DNA of 64,000 nucleotides from Streptococcus sanguinis SK1 = NCTC 7863. Its GTDB lineage: Bacteria > Bacillota > Bacilli > Lactobacillales > Streptococcaceae. A program made the position numbers and the translations under genes. This document shows positions 8,355-17,899 of this stretch, piece by piece. The notes below the pieces were generated by a model, which was not told where the DNA came from, did not search any database, and saw only the letters and a list, made by a program, of their open reading frames with translations. The stretch spans positions 1,069,963 to 1,133,962 of the forward strand of contig NZ_GL878507.1 of NCBI RefSeq assembly GCF_000194945.1, given 5' to 3'. How positions within the stretch are numbered: position 1 is the first letter of the stretch; every line of letters begins with the position of its first letter.

Positions 8355-8570
8355 CGAAAGTCTCCCCTGCTTTATATTTCTTGTCAATTTTATTCATGTA
8401 TTGATTGTAACAAAAAAGAGTCGGAAAGTCTGCTTTTTTCTTTGCAAACGAAATCTAATTTTTGAATAGATCTGCTATATAAATAGAAACTGTTATTTGC
8501 TTCATTTTTCTTTGTTATGAAAAGCAATCAATGCCTCGTTCTGTTAAAACTTTTCTGCGAACGGCAGAGC

Positions 8571-8602
8571 AAAAAGAGCTGGAAATATTCCAACTCTTTC
8601 TT
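8571..8602 (-). terminator. Terminator after the DUF805 gene
   Basis: Minus-strand stem AAAGAGTTGGAA/TTCCAGCTCTTT with a three-base loop, followed by T-rich sequence, directly after the stop codon at 8606. Confidence 0.8.
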
Positions 8603-8605
8603 TGT

Positions 8606-9733
8606 TTATTCATGATTTTCAGTTGTATCCTCTACACTGTTTTCAGCTGGAGTAGAAGTCTGCTCCTCTTGAACTGATGAAACAAAAGGATTATCTTGAA
8701 CAGGTGCTTGAGTTCCAAAATCCTGAGGTGTTGATTGCTCAGGTGTTTCAGCAGTAAATGGATTTTGAACTGATTCCGCTTGCTCCACTGCCTGGCTTTG
8801 TTCAGAAACAGGTTGTTGTGGTTGTTGACCAAACTGCTGATCTTGGAAGCCACCTTGCTGTGGCTGTTGGCCAAATGGTTGGTTTTGGACTGGTTGCTGT
8901 GGTTGTTGACCAAACTGTTGGCCTTGGAAACCACCTTGTTGCGGCTGTTGACCAAACTGTTGATTTTGAACTGGTTGTTGTGGTTGTTGACCAAATGATT
9001 GGTTTTGGACTGGTTGCTGTGGTTGTTGACCAAATTGTTGTCCTTGGAAACCACCTTGCTGTGGCTGTTGGCCAAACTGTTGATTTTGAACAGGTTGTTG
9101 TGACTGACCAAACTGTTGTCCTTGGAAACCGCCTTGCTGTGGCTGTTGGCCAAACTGCTGACCTTGGAAACCGCCTTGTTGTGGTTGTTTTTCATAGTTC
9201 AAACCTTGATTGTATGGCTGTTGGCCAAACTGTTGTCCTTGGAAGTTTTGCTGACCATATGAATTTCCAACCATTTCAGGCTTAGATCCTTGACAAAGCA
9301 AAACAATCAAAGCAATACTACATGGAAGAGATACTATTCCTGCAATAATATTTAGAACTGGAATAAATGATAGTAAAAAAGGACCAACATACAAGAAAAG
9401 AAATGCCCAATGATAACCAGCATCACGTAAACGACGGACAATGATAGCTAAATTAGGTACAAAAGTTGCCAGAGCATAGAGAATTAAGATGAAAATAAAG
9501 ATTACAGCGAATCCTGCTCCAGCCAAGATTGCTGATGGATCTGATTCATATCCATAAGTTGAGTCTTGAACTGCTGCTGAAAGAATACTTCCAAAAGCAG
9601 ATGCCCAAAAAATGATAAATAGCGGTGCAGTAACAATAACATGGCATAAAACTACCCACCAATAGTCTGACCGGCTAGACCGGCTTGAAAAATCAGCATA
9701 GTGTGTCCAGAATTTTTTATATGCAGCAAACAT
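8606..9733 (-). CDS. DUF805 membrane protein with glutamine-rich repeat tail
   Basis: A 375-residue protein in three parts. Residues 1-150 form a DUF805 membrane domain (WTHYADFSSRSSRSDYWW opening, about four hydrophobic segments, VRRLRDAGYHW). Residues about 165-310 are tandem repeats of 13-14 residues built on FGQQPQQ followed by either GGFQGQQ or PVQNQ. The last 65 residues are Glu/Thr/Ser-rich. The tail is probably cytoplasmic and disordered. Function unknown. It separates comEC from holA, which are close neighbours in other streptococci, so it may be an insertion in this lineage. Confidence 0.75.
   Translation of the reverse strand: MFAAYKKFWTHYADFSSRSSRSDYWWVVLCHVIVTAPLFIIFWASAFGSILSAAVQDSTYGYESDPSAILAGAGFAVIFIFILILYALATFVPNLAIIVRRLRDAGYHWAFLFLYVGPFLLSFIPVLNIIAGIVSLPCSIALIVLLCQGSKPEMVGNSYGQQNFQGQQFGQQPYNQGLNYEKQPQQGGFQGQQFGQQPQQGGFQGQQFGQSQQPVQNQQFGQQPQQGGFQGQQFGQQPQQPVQNQSFGQQPQQPVQNQQFGQQPQQGGFQGQQFGQQPQQPVQNQPFGQQPQQGGFQDQQFGQQPQQPVSEQSQAVEQAESVQNPFTAETPEQSTPQDFGTQAPVQDNPFVSSVQEEQTSTPAENSVEDTTENHE
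8806..9243 (-). repeat. Tandem DNA repeats coding the Q-rich tail
   Basis: About ten units of 39-42 bases, in two alternating types (FGQQPQQ plus GGFQGQQ, or FGQQPQQ plus PVQNQ). Neighbouring units are nearly identical in DNA sequence, so copy number could change by slippage or recombination. Confidence 0.85.
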
Positions 9734-9861
9734 AAAATTCTCCTCTATAATTTTTTATACCCATTATCTTATCACAAATGCATAAATAAATCAATATGAC
9801 TTCCTGACTGAAGCTACATGGACATGAGAAAAAGTATCAGTTGGCATCTTCAGTCTAGATA

Positions 9862-12102
9862 TCAGCGTACCGTTTCAATCCTCCAGGAATTCCAACCAAT
9901 CAAACGAATGGCCCCCTGCTGGTCAGTTCGATAGATAGCAGTATTAAATTTCTCAAATCTTTGCAAAGTTTCCTGATGCGGATGTCGATAACGATTATTC
10001 TGACCGGCTGATATCAAGGCCAGTTTCGGCTGAATTTGCTCTAAAAACTCTGGACTGGAAGAGCCTTTAGAGCCATGATGCCCTGCTTTTAAGACATCTG
10101 CTTTCAGCTGAGGAAATCGCTGCAGCAGTTCAGTTTCTCCCTGCCTTTCCAAATCACCTGTAAACAAAAATTTTGTCTGAAAGAACTCCCCGTAGAGTAC
10201 AATCGAATCATCATTTCCACCGTCGCCTGTCCCACTAGGATAGAGAACCTGCAAAGCTGAGTCAAATACCGGAATCTCATCTCCCACTTCTACGACATGG
10301 ACAGAACTTTCTATCTGCTCCAGCTTTTGAACAAAATCAGGCTGAGTCAGACTTCCTTTAGAAACATAGATTTCCTTGATGGAAAAATGTTGGGCTACCT
10401 CCAGCATATCGCCCATGTGGTCGGTATCGGTATGAGTCAGGACCAATACATCCAGACTACCAACACCACGACTTTTGAGATAGGGAATCAAGGTCTTTTC
10501 TGCATTGGATGAAGTCTGTCGCTCCTGCCAAGCCTCCTTCTTTCCTATCTCGACTCGTCCTCCTACATCAATCAAAATCGTCCTGCCCTGCCAGTCCCTG
10601 AGAAAAATGCTATCTCCCTGACCAATATCCACTACTGTAATCTCATTTTGTAGCGGATGCTTTGTTAGAAAAAATAAGAGAAGAGTAAGTAAACTAAAAG
10701 ATAGAAGCCAGCTTTTCTTTCTCCGAAAGTCATAGATTAAAGCCAAAACCAAAAGCAGAGTGGCCAGTAACCAGAGGTTGGGCTTCCCAAAAATCAAAGG
10801 GCGCGGAGCAAAGTCAGCTACCCAACGAATCACATCTTCTAGTAACTCAAAGAAAAAATTGACTTGAGTGATTTTTAAAAGTGGCGACAAAATAAAAATG
10901 AGGGTTAAGCCTGGCAGCATCAGTAGGTCAAAGAGTAGTGAAAATAAAAAAGTTAAAATTACGGACCAAGGCTGAAATTCAGAAAAATAGTAAATCAGTA
11001 TAGGCAAAATCCCCAACGAAATAGTCAGACTTTCCGCTAAAAGCTTACGAATCGGCGGTAACTTTTCAAAATCCATCATAGAAATCAAAAAGGCATAGGC
11101 GCAGGACAAGACACCGCCTGCTGTCAGAAGAAAATTGGGCATGATGATAAAGAGAACCGTCAGTGTCAGAGCAAAATTATCTAATCTGGTCAGTCCTTGC
11201 TGGGCCAACAACTTCTGAACTAAGCTTCTAACGACAGAAACAGAAAAGCCTGTCAGTCCAGCATAGATAAATGAAAAAGGCAGCTGCAAGGCATTTACTG
11301 TCTCCCTCTTCATCCCCAAACGTAGAAGAATTCTGCGAAAACCATCCAAAAAGAAACCGACCTGCATACCAGACAAGGCAAACAAATGGATGATACCCAA
11401 GCTAGAATATAGGTCACTCATTTCCGCAAACTCCGTATCCAAGTCACCAAACAGGAGTCCAGTCATATAATGACTCATTGGACTAGGAAAATTATTTCGA
11501 ATATAGACCAGCGCTTTTCTGCGCCAGACAGATAGCCAATCGAGTGGATTAAGGCTGGAAATTGGTCTTAGTGACTGAATCTTATTGATTTTTAAGGCAC
11601 GGTAAATCCCCTGACTCTTTAAATAAGCCTGATAGTCAAAGCCCGAAAAATTTCGTTGCTGCTGGGCCTGTTCAAACTCTGCTTCAATATCAAGGACGAC
11701 CAAATCTGTCAATTGCTGAAAAGCTTCCTTTTCACTGGCTGATTTGATCTTGTAGAAGACCTGATAAAGCTGATCGTTTGCTCGCCCTCGAAAGGATAGG
11801 GAATCTCCATTGACTTTGATCGTATCTGGCAAGACCTGAACCGAGCTAGCTGAAGGAGGTTCCTGCCTAAAGGCCTGCTCTGCTATTTCCCGACAAAGCA
11901 AGAAAAAGAGGACAAAAAGGGACAGGAATGCCAAGGCAGCTAGACTCTTTTTGAGAGGATAACTGAAAAAGAGACGAAGTAGAAGGACACCTAGCCCAAA
12001 ATAAGCCAAGGAACTGCCAGAATAGACTGCAAAATAGGCCCATACAAGTATGAAAGCCAGATAGATAGGGGCGAGGGGTAACTTTTTAATCCACTGTGAC
12101 AT
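9862..12102 (-). CDS. comEC: Competence DNA channel ComEC/Rec2
   Basis: The membrane channel that carries single-stranded DNA into the cell during natural transformation. The 746-residue protein has two N-terminal membrane segments, an OB-like external region, the central Competence domain (ALSGMQVGFFLDGFRR region, about 240-480, many membrane spans) and a C-terminal metallo-beta-lactamase domain with HTDTDHMGD and GHHGSKGSS. Its start overlaps the end of comEA by 17 bases, pointing to translational coupling. It is expressed from the ComX-dependent comEA promoter. Confidence 0.95.
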   Translation of the reverse strand: MSQWIKKLPLAPIYLAFILVWAYFAVYSGSSLAYFGLGVLLLRLFFSYPLKKSLAALAFLSLFVLFFLLCREIAEQAFRQEPPSASSVQVLPDTIKVNGDSLSFRGRANDQLYQVFYKIKSASEKEAFQQLTDLVVLDIEAEFEQAQQQRNFSGFDYQAYLKSQGIYRALKINKIQSLRPISSLNPLDWLSVWRRKALVYIRNNFPSPMSHYMTGLLFGDLDTEFAEMSDLYSSLGIIHLFALSGMQVGFFLDGFRRILLRLGMKRETVNALQLPFSFIYAGLTGFSVSVVRSLVQKLLAQQGLTRLDNFALTLTVLFIIMPNFLLTAGGVLSCAYAFLISMMDFEKLPPIRKLLAESLTISLGILPILIYYFSEFQPWSVILTFLFSLLFDLLMLPGLTLIFILSPLLKITQVNFFFELLEDVIRWVADFAPRPLIFGKPNLWLLATLLLVLALIYDFRRKKSWLLSFSLLTLLLFFLTKHPLQNEITVVDIGQGDSIFLRDWQGRTILIDVGGRVEIGKKEAWQERQTSSNAEKTLIPYLKSRGVGSLDVLVLTHTDTDHMGDMLEVAQHFSIKEIYVSKGSLTQPDFVQKLEQIESSVHVVEVGDEIPVFDSALQVLYPSGTGDGGNDDSIVLYGEFFQTKFLFTGDLERQGETELLQRFPQLKADVLKAGHHGSKGSSSPEFLEQIQPKLALISAGQNNRYRHPHQETLQRFEKFNTAIYRTDQQGAIRLIGWNSWRIETVR

Positions 12103-12766
12103 ATTCTTTCAGCTTTTCTAAGGTCTTATCTCCAATACCTGACACCTTTTTCAGATCATCTACTGACTTGAAACGGCCACTGCTTTCGCGGTAGGCGATA
12201 ATGTCAGAAGCCCGCTTCTGTCCGATGCCTGAAATAGTCTGCAGTTCAGCCTCTGTCGCCGTATTTAGATTGACCTTGTCCGACTTTCCACCACTGGCAC
12301 CAGCAGAATCAGAAGCTCCTGCTTGACGCTGGCCAGTCTGGGTGACATCAGCTCCTTCTTCACCAATCTTTGCCACATAGATTACTGCTTCATCCGTTAA
12401 TTTTTGTGCCTGATTAATGGACTTAGCCTCGGCGTCTGCTGTCAATCCGCCAGCTTTTTGGATGGCTTCATGGACTCTCGCTCCTGCTCTCAGCTCATAG
12501 ACACCAGGATTCTTAACTGCGCCTTTAATATCCACAGTGACCTGCTCACTCTCCTCTTCGTCCGCCTTGCCCTTAGAGACAATCTTTTCGCTTTCTTCAT
12601 CAGCTGAGCTGGATGAGGAAGTTACATCTTGGCTCAAGGCGGCTACCTGATTTTGCGGCTGGTGATTTCCCTTGATGAGGAAAAAAGCACCTAGCACAGC
12701 GCCAACTACTGCTAGACCAACAAAGAGCTTGTATTCTTTCAGCTTTTCAATGATTTCTTCAAGCAT
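12086..12766 (-). CDS. comEA: Competence DNA receptor ComEA
   Basis: Binds double-stranded DNA at the membrane and hands it to ComEC. The 226-residue protein has one N-terminal membrane anchor (about residues 14-32), an acidic Ser-rich spacer, an SLBB domain (VDIKGAVKNPGVYEL) and two helix-hairpin-helix motifs at the C-terminus (ISGIGQKRASDIIAY and VSGIGDKTLEKL). I start at the ATG at 12766, eight bases after AAAGGAG. A CIN-box lies 20 bases upstream. It forms an operon with comEC. Confidence 0.95.
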   Translation of the reverse strand: MLEEIIEKLKEYKLFVGLAVVGAVLGAFFLIKGNHQPQNQVAALSQDVTSSSSSADEESEKIVSKGKADEEESEQVTVDIKGAVKNPGVYELRAGARVHEAIQKAGGLTADAEAKSINQAQKLTDEAVIYVAKIGEEGADVTQTGQRQAGASDSAGASGGKSDKVNLNTATEAELQTISGIGQKRASDIIAYRESSGRFKSVDDLKKVSGIGDKTLEKLKEYVTVD

Positions 12767-12786
12767 ATTTTTCTCCTTTGTCTTTT

Positions 12787-12794
12787 TATTCGTA
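12787..12794 (-). promoter_or_regulatory. CIN-box (ComX/SigX promoter element) of comEA
   Basis: TACGAATA on the minus strand is the exact streptococcal com-box, preceded by a T-rich stretch. It lies 20 bases before the comEA start. It marks comEA-comEC as late competence genes read by the alternative sigma factor ComX. Confidence 0.88.
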
Positions 12795-12913
12795 AAAAAT
12801 TCAAAAAAATAAAACAAGCCGAGAATATTTTCAGCTTGTCATATTTTAAAATCTTTATTTTACAAGTAGTCGTATAGATAGAAGGTGCATTGTTGAAAAT
12901 AGGAGCTGTAATA

Positions 12914-13441
12914 TCAGTCTGCTTTGCTTATCCTGTATATCCAAGCTTCTAACTTATGAGCTCTGCTATGTAAAAAAGCCAGATTTGCCAAAAGAAAAGC
13001 CATCACTAGCACACTTAGAATCAGAAGCAGCGGCCAAGAAATCGACTGCTTGCATAGATAAAGGACCAAGACTAAGATGAGTATAGGAAAAGTCGTCAAA
13101 GCTGTGAAGCCGCCCGGTACCCAGCGACGAAAGCGAAACACTTGCATGATATGGCCCAGCAGATGGAGAGTATGACAGAAGCCAATAGCCAGAGCCAGCT
13201 CGGGAATGCGAAATAGAATGGCAAGTAACAAAAGGATAAAAGCCAGTAGAAATTCCTCTGCAATCATCAGAGCAATACTTTCAGCAGAAAGATAACTTCC
13301 TCTCCTAGAAATGAACATCTCCTTTTGATAGTCTTGATGGTCTTGATTCTGAGAAATCCAAGGCCGAATCAGGATAATCTCATCAAACTCGTGCAGCATA
13401 AACAGTGATAAGGTTACAAAAGATAAAAATGCAAGAGACAT
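12914..13441 (-). CDS. HXXEE-type membrane protein
   Basis: A 175-residue protein with about five hydrophobic segments. The early LHEFDEIILIRPWI segment and the later IGFCHTLHLLGHI histidine pattern fit the HXXEE family of predicted membrane enzymes, although the signature reads HEFDE. Start at the ATG at 13441 after AAGGAGG. It lies between plsC and comEA and breaks their usual adjacency. The CIN-box at 12787-12794 is downstream of it, so it is not part of the competence operon. Function unknown. Confidence 0.65.
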   Translation of the reverse strand: MSLAFLSFVTLSLFMLHEFDEIILIRPWISQNQDHQDYQKEMFISRRGSYLSAESIALMIAEEFLLAFILLLLAILFRIPELALAIGFCHTLHLLGHIMQVFRFRRWVPGGFTALTTFPILILVLVLYLCKQSISWPLLLILSVLVMAFLLANLAFLHSRAHKLEAWIYRISKAD

Positions 13442-13487
13442 GGCATCCTCCTTATAAAACATACCAACATTATAACTCACTTGCATA

Positions 13488-13528
13488 CAAAAATCAGCTC
13501 CCAAGCAAAATTGCTCAGCAAGCTGATT
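13488..13528 (-). terminator. Probable plsC terminator
   Basis: On the minus strand, ATCAGCT pairs with AGCTGAT across an inner AGCA/TGCT stem and is followed by TTTTTG. It lies directly after the plsC stop. Confidence 0.5.
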
Positions 13529-13534
13529 AGTATC

Positions 13535-14275
13535 TTATTTTCTATGCTTATCTGGATCCCAGACAAAGCTAGCAAAAAAGCTGAAAATGATGGTCAAAAT
13601 TCCAATCAAAATAGCAGGAATAAAGACAAAGGCACGTAAAATCCGTAAGAAGATATTGCCTTTCTTTTGTGTCTGGTAAGGGGCTACTTCAGCATCCAGA
13701 CGGTCAAACTCAGCATGAACACGGCGGGCCACTTCCTCAACTCCCTCATCATTCATCTTCTTAATGTCTGAAATATCAATGGGATTACCAAAATTCATAT
13801 CCACACGCTCCCCAGCTGCCAAGCCTTTGAGGCTCATAGGACCAGCATAGACCACTGGCATGATACGGACTTTAGCCATCTTAGCAATCACTGCCACTCC
13901 TCCCTTGACATCCGTAGAATGGCGGCTGCCGCTTGGGAACATAATCAGAGAACGATTGCTCTTTTTCAGCATATTGACAGGATATTTGATAGCTGACGGA
14001 CCAGGATTTTCCCGGTCGATAGGAAAAGCACCGCACATGCGAATCCACCAGCCGAACACCCGATTTTCAAAGAGCTGTTTCTTGGCCATGAAAATGAACT
14101 GCTTGGGCTTGGTCGCAAAAGCCATGTAAACTGGATCCCACCATGTTCGGTGAGGGGCCACCAAGATATAATTTTCATCTTTTGAAGGAATCTTTTCTTT
14201 ATTGTGGTAATGTGCATTGCCGTTTAAGGTCCACAGGATAAAAATCACTAAACCTCGCAAATAAGTATAAAACAT
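13535..14275 (-). CDS. plsC: 1-acyl-sn-glycerol-3-phosphate acyltransferase
   Basis: Adds the second acyl chain in phosphatidic acid synthesis at the membrane. The 246-residue protein carries the HX4D catalytic motif in APHRTWWDPVYMA (about residues 40-52), the substrate-site block FPSGSRH, and a C-terminal membrane segment. Its place near comEA-comEC is the usual streptococcal order. It is divergent from the P-type ATPase gene, with a 157-base shared upstream region. Confidence 0.9.
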   Translation of the reverse strand: MFYTYLRGLVIFILWTLNGNAHYHNKEKIPSKDENYILVAPHRTWWDPVYMAFATKPKQFIFMAKKQLFENRVFGWWIRMCGAFPIDRENPGPSAIKYPVNMLKKSNRSLIMFPSGSRHSTDVKGGVAVIAKMAKVRIMPVVYAGPMSLKGLAAGERVDMNFGNPIDISDIKKMNDEGVEEVARRVHAEFDRLDAEVAPYQTQKKGNIFLRILRAFVFIPAILIGILTIIFSFFASFVWDPDKHRK

Positions 14276-14432
14276 AAACTCTCCTTATTTCAAACCAAAA
14301 TTATACTTGAAATTTATTACATCCTTTCCCATTATACCCTATCCCATTATAGTCTGCAATATTTTTCCAAACTTTGGCTGTAACAGCTGATTCTGATAGC
14401 CATTTCCATAAAAAAATGGTATCATTAATCTC

Positions 14433-16772
14433 ATGAACAAGAAAGAATTAATTGGTTTAAACCAAACCCAAGTAGATGAAAAGATTTCGCAGGGCCTGAC
14501 CAACGATTTTATAAGTGACACCAGTACTAGTAACTGGCAAATCGTTAAGCGGAATGTTTTCACCCTTTTTAATGCCCTTAACTTTGTTATTGCTCTAGCC
14601 TTGGTCTCTGTCCAAGCCTGGAGCAATCTGGTCTTCTTCGCAGTAATCAGCTTTAACGCCGTCACTGGTATTATTACGGAACTGCGAGCCAAACACATGA
14701 TTGATAAGCTCAATCTGGTCAGCCGAGAGCTGGTCACAGTCATCCGCGACGGCCAGGAAGTCAAGATTCAGCCAGAAGAAATTGTACTGGGTGACCTAAT
14801 CAAGCTGTCAGCCGGCGAGCAAATTCCCAGTGATGCTCGTGTAGTAGAGGGTGTTGCCGAGGCCAATGAAGCCATGCTGACAGGAGAGAGCGACTTGGTT
14901 CTCAAGGAAGAAGGCGCTGAGCTGCTGTCTGGTAGCTTTCTGGCCAGTGGGCAGATCTATGCTGAGGTACACCATGTCGGCGCAGATAACTACGCCAACA
15001 AGCTTATGACTGAGGCTAAAACCCTCAAGCCTATCAACTCGCGCATTCTATACAATCTTGCGAAAATTTCCCGCTTTACTGGAAAAATCATCATTCCTTT
15101 CGGAATGGCTCTCTTCTTTGAAGCCCTTATGATAAAGGGATTGCCTGTCAAAAACTCTGTCATTACTAGCTCGACAGCTCTTTTGGGTATGCTGCCTAAG
15201 GGAATTGCCCTGCTGACAGTCACGTCACTCCTGACAGCTGTCATCAAGCTAGGTATGCGCAAAGTTCTTGTTCAGGAAATGTATTCTGTTGAAACTCTGG
15301 CCCGGGTGGATACTCTCTGTCTAGATAAGACCGGGACAATTACCCAAGGTAAAATGACTGTTGAAGCCTTGCATAGTCTGTCAGATAAGTTTTCTGATGA
15401 GACAGTCGGTCAAATCTTAGCAGCCTACATCCAAACCAGCGAGGATAATAACCCAACTGCTCAGGCTATCCGCAAGGGATACGGCCATTTAGAACACACC
15501 TATACTAGCGACAATGTCATCCCATTTTCTAGTGACCGAAAATGGGGCGCTATGCATTTATCCAGTGTCGGAACTATCTTTCTGGGGGCTCCCGAAATGC
15601 TGCTGAACAGCAATCCTGCAGCGGTTGGAGAGGCTCAAAAACGCGGATCACGGGTTTTGGTGCTGGCTCACAGCGAGCAAGTGCTAGACAAACACAGCAT
15701 CCAACTGCCTGAAGATATGACTGCTCTGGCTGTTCTGGAAATCACTGATCCTATTCGGGAGGGAGCGGCCGAGACACTAGACTACCTGCGTTCTCAGGAT
15801 GTTGATCTGAAAATCATCTCTGGTGACAATCCTGTGACTGTTTCCCATATCGCGAGCCAAGCTGGATTTGCCAACTACGACAGCTACATCGACTGCTCTA
15901 AAATCAGCGATCAAGAACTGGTTGAGCAGGCCGAAGAAACAGCCATCTTTGGCCGTGTTTCTCCCCATCAGAAGAAGCTGCTCATCCAGACTCTTAAGGC
16001 CGCTGGTCGGACAACAGCCATGACCGGAGATGGGGTTAATGATATCTTAGCCTTGCGTGAAGCAGACTGCTCCATCGTCATGGCGGAGGGCGACCCCGCA
16101 ACTCGGCAAATTGCCAACTTGGTCCTTCTTAATTCCGACTTTAACGATGTCCCTGAGATTCTTTTTGAAGGCCGCCGAGTTGTTAACAACATCGGCCGGA
16201 TTGCTCCGATTTTCTTCATCAAGACGATCTATTCCTTTATCCTGGCTATCATCTGTATCGCCAGTATCCTGCTCGGAAAACCTGAATACCTCTTGATTTT
16301 CCCATTCATCCCGATTCAGATCACCTTGATTGACCAGTTTGTCGAAGGTTTCCCACCCTTTGTCCTCACCTTTGAGCGCAATATTAAGCCGGTTGAAAAG
16401 CACTTCCTCAAACGCTCCCTGCAGCTAGCTCTGCCAAGCTCCCTCATGATTGTCTTCAGCGTGCTATTTGTTCGCATCTGGGGCAGCAGCCATGGCTGGA
16501 GTGACATAGAAATGTCCACCCTGACCTACTACTTGCTAGGCAGCATCAGCTTCCTGTCCGTCATCCGGGCCTGCCTGCCACTCAACCTCTGGCGCAGCCT
16601 GCTCATTATCTTCTCTGTCTTTGGCTTCTATCTATCAGCCTTTGTCCTGCAGCACCTTTTGGAAATTGCAACGCTGACAGCCGCAACTTTGCCAGTCTAT
16701 CTGATTCTCATGGTTGTTTTCGGACTTGTCTTTGTTACCTGCACCATCAAGCAGAAATACAGATTTGATTAA
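14433..16772 (+). CDS. P-type cation-transporting ATPase (CtpE-like)
   Basis: An ATP-driven membrane cation pump of 779 residues. The actuator motif is LTGESD, the phosphorylated aspartate is D298 in DKTGTITQGKMT, and the hinge is TGDGVNDILALREADCSI. The fourth membrane segment reads MLPKGIALL, with no CPC or heavy-metal motif and no N-terminal metal-binding domain. This resembles the CtpE-type subgroup linked to calcium transport; the ion cannot be fixed from sequence alone. About ten hydrophobic segments are seen. It is a single-gene unit with its own terminator. Confidence 0.85.
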   Translation: MNKKELIGLNQTQVDEKISQGLTNDFISDTSTSNWQIVKRNVFTLFNALNFVIALALVSVQAWSNLVFFAVISFNAVTGIITELRAKHMIDKLNLVSRELVTVIRDGQEVKIQPEEIVLGDLIKLSAGEQIPSDARVVEGVAEANEAMLTGESDLVLKEEGAELLSGSFLASGQIYAEVHHVGADNYANKLMTEAKTLKPINSRILYNLAKISRFTGKIIIPFGMALFFEALMIKGLPVKNSVITSSTALLGMLPKGIALLTVTSLLTAVIKLGMRKVLVQEMYSVETLARVDTLCLDKTGTITQGKMTVEALHSLSDKFSDETVGQILAAYIQTSEDNNPTAQAIRKGYGHLEHTYTSDNVIPFSSDRKWGAMHLSSVGTIFLGAPEMLLNSNPAAVGEAQKRGSRVLVLAHSEQVLDKHSIQLPEDMTALAVLEITDPIREGAAETLDYLRSQDVDLKIISGDNPVTVSHIASQAGFANYDSYIDCSKISDQELVEQAEETAIFGRVSPHQKKLLIQTLKAAGRTTAMTGDGVNDILALREADCSIVMAEGDPATRQIANLVLLNSDFNDVPEILFEGRRVVNNIGRIAPIFFIKTIYSFILAIICIASILLGKPEYLLIFPFIPIQITLIDQFVEGFPPFVLTFERNIKPVEKHFLKRSLQLALPSSLMIVFSVLFVRIWGSSHGWSDIEMSTLTYYLLGSISFLSVIRACLPLNLWRSLLIIFSVFGFYLSAFVLQHLLEIATLTAATLPVYLILMVVFGLVFVTCTIKQKYRFD

Positions 16773-16810
16773 GAGCTAGCTAAAAAAGATTGTCATTTAA
16801 GCTCATGAAA

Positions 16811-16838
16811 ACATGCGAGAGCCTTCGCATGTTTTTTA
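16811..16838 (+). terminator. Terminator of the P-type ATPase gene
   Basis: ACATGCGA (16811-16818) pairs with TCGCATGT (16825-16832), with a six-base loop, followed by six T. Confidence 0.9.
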
Positions 16839-16899
16839 ATTGTGCAAAAACTTCCCATATCCCTTTGGAATCCTTGCTAAATCATGCTATAATTGACTT

Positions 16900-17646
16900 A
16901 TGAACGAAGCAAAACTAAAAGACGGAGAACGAGTCAACCAGCTCTTTTCGACGGATGTCAAGATTATTCAAAATAGTGAGGTCTTCAGCTATTCGGTAGA
17001 CAGCGTGTTGCTTTCCCGCTTTCCCAAACTGCCCCAGCGGGGGTTGATTGTCGATCTCTGTGCTGGAAATGGGGCTGTCGGACTTTTTGCCAGCACTCGC
17101 ACCAAGGCTCAGATTCTCGCAGTCGAGATCCAGGAACGTTTGGCAGACATGGCCGAGCGCTCCATCGAGCTCAATGATTTGACTCAGCAAATGCAGGTCA
17201 TTCAGGACGATCTGAAAAATCTAGGACGCTATATCACTGGCAGCAAGGTTGATATGATTCTCTGCAATCCGCCATATTTCAAGGTTGACAAGAAATCCAA
17301 TCTCAATGAAAGCCAGCACTACCTTTTAGCCCGCCATGAAATCTCAACCAATCTGGAAGAGATTTGCAAGATTGCCCAACGAGTCCTCAAATCTAATGGT
17401 CGGTTGGCCATGGTTCATCGACCAGAACGCTTTTTAGATATTTTAGATACCATGCAAGCCCACAACCTGGCTCCCAAGCGCATCCAGTTTGTCTATCCAA
17501 AGTTGGGTAAAGAGGCCAATATGCTGCTTATCGAAGCTATTAAAGATGGTTCCCGCGACGGTCTAAAAATCCTGCCCCCTCTCTTTATTCACAATCAGGA
17601 CGGCAGCTACACTCCGGAGATTCACGAGATTTACTATGGAAAATAA
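16900..17646 (+). CDS. tRNA1(Val) (adenine-N6)-methyltransferase-like protein
   Basis: A 248-residue S-adenosylmethionine-dependent methyltransferase. The cofactor motif is [14 protein letters not shown] (about residues 51-64) and the catalytic motif for amino-group methylation is CNPPYF (about 125-130). The length and motifs fit the TrmN6/YfiC family, which modifies A37 of tRNA-Val; the exact substrate is inferred. It overlaps the following GIY-YIG gene by 11 bases and starts a three-gene plus-strand operon. Confidence 0.85.
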   Translation: MNEAKLKDGERVNQLFSTDVKIIQNSEVFSYSVDSVLLSRFPKLPQRGLIVDLCAGNGAVGLFASTRTKAQILAVEIQERLADMAERSIELNDLTQQMQVIQDDLKNLGRYITGSKVDMILCNPPYFKVDKKSNLNESQHYLLARHEISTNLEEICKIAQRVLKSNGRLAMVHRPERFLDILDTMQAHNLAPKRIQFVYPKLGKEANMLLIEAIKDGSRDGLKILPPLFIHNQDGSYTPEIHEIYYGK

Positions 17647-17899
17647 AGCCTATATGTACGTGCTTGAATGCGGGGACGGCTCCCTCTATACTGGCTACAC
17701 AACGGATGTCCAAGCCCGACTCAAAAAACATCAAGCTGGCAAAGGAGCCAAGTACACCCGTGCTCGCCTGCCAGTTACCTTACTTTACCAAGAGGAACAC
17801 CCTAATAAGCCGGCTGCCATGTCGGCTGAAGCACTTTTTAAAAAGAAAACTAGACAAGCCAAACTGGCTTACATCAAAGAAAGGACTCAAAATGCCTGA
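17636..17899 (+). CDS. GIY-YIG domain protein (UPF0213 type)
   Basis: An 87-residue single-domain protein. It shows the GIY-YIG core as [17 protein letters not shown], the conserved arginine in [12 protein letters not shown], and the glutamate within [12 protein letters not shown]. Proteins of this YhbQ/YazA family are predicted nucleases of unclear role. It overlaps both neighbours (11 and 8 bases), so it is co-translated with the methyltransferase upstream and the acyltransferase downstream. The methyltransferase/GIY-YIG pairing is common in Firmicutes. Confidence 0.88.
   Translation: MENKAYMYVLECGDGSLYTGYTTDVQARLKKHQAGKGAKYTRARLPVTLLYQEEHPNKPAAMSAEALFKKKTRQAKLAYIKERTQNA

Noticed and set aside
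8758..9285. A long plus-strand reading frame opposite the DUF805 repeat region
   Set aside because: It is the antisense of a low-complexity repeat: open frames arise automatically and its composition (Val/Ala/Gly-rich) has no protein-like pattern or ribosome-binding site.
16047..16403. Minus-strand reading frames within the P-type ATPase gene
   Set aside because: They lie wholly inside a strongly supported ATPase gene, lack ribosome-binding sites and show no domain pattern.
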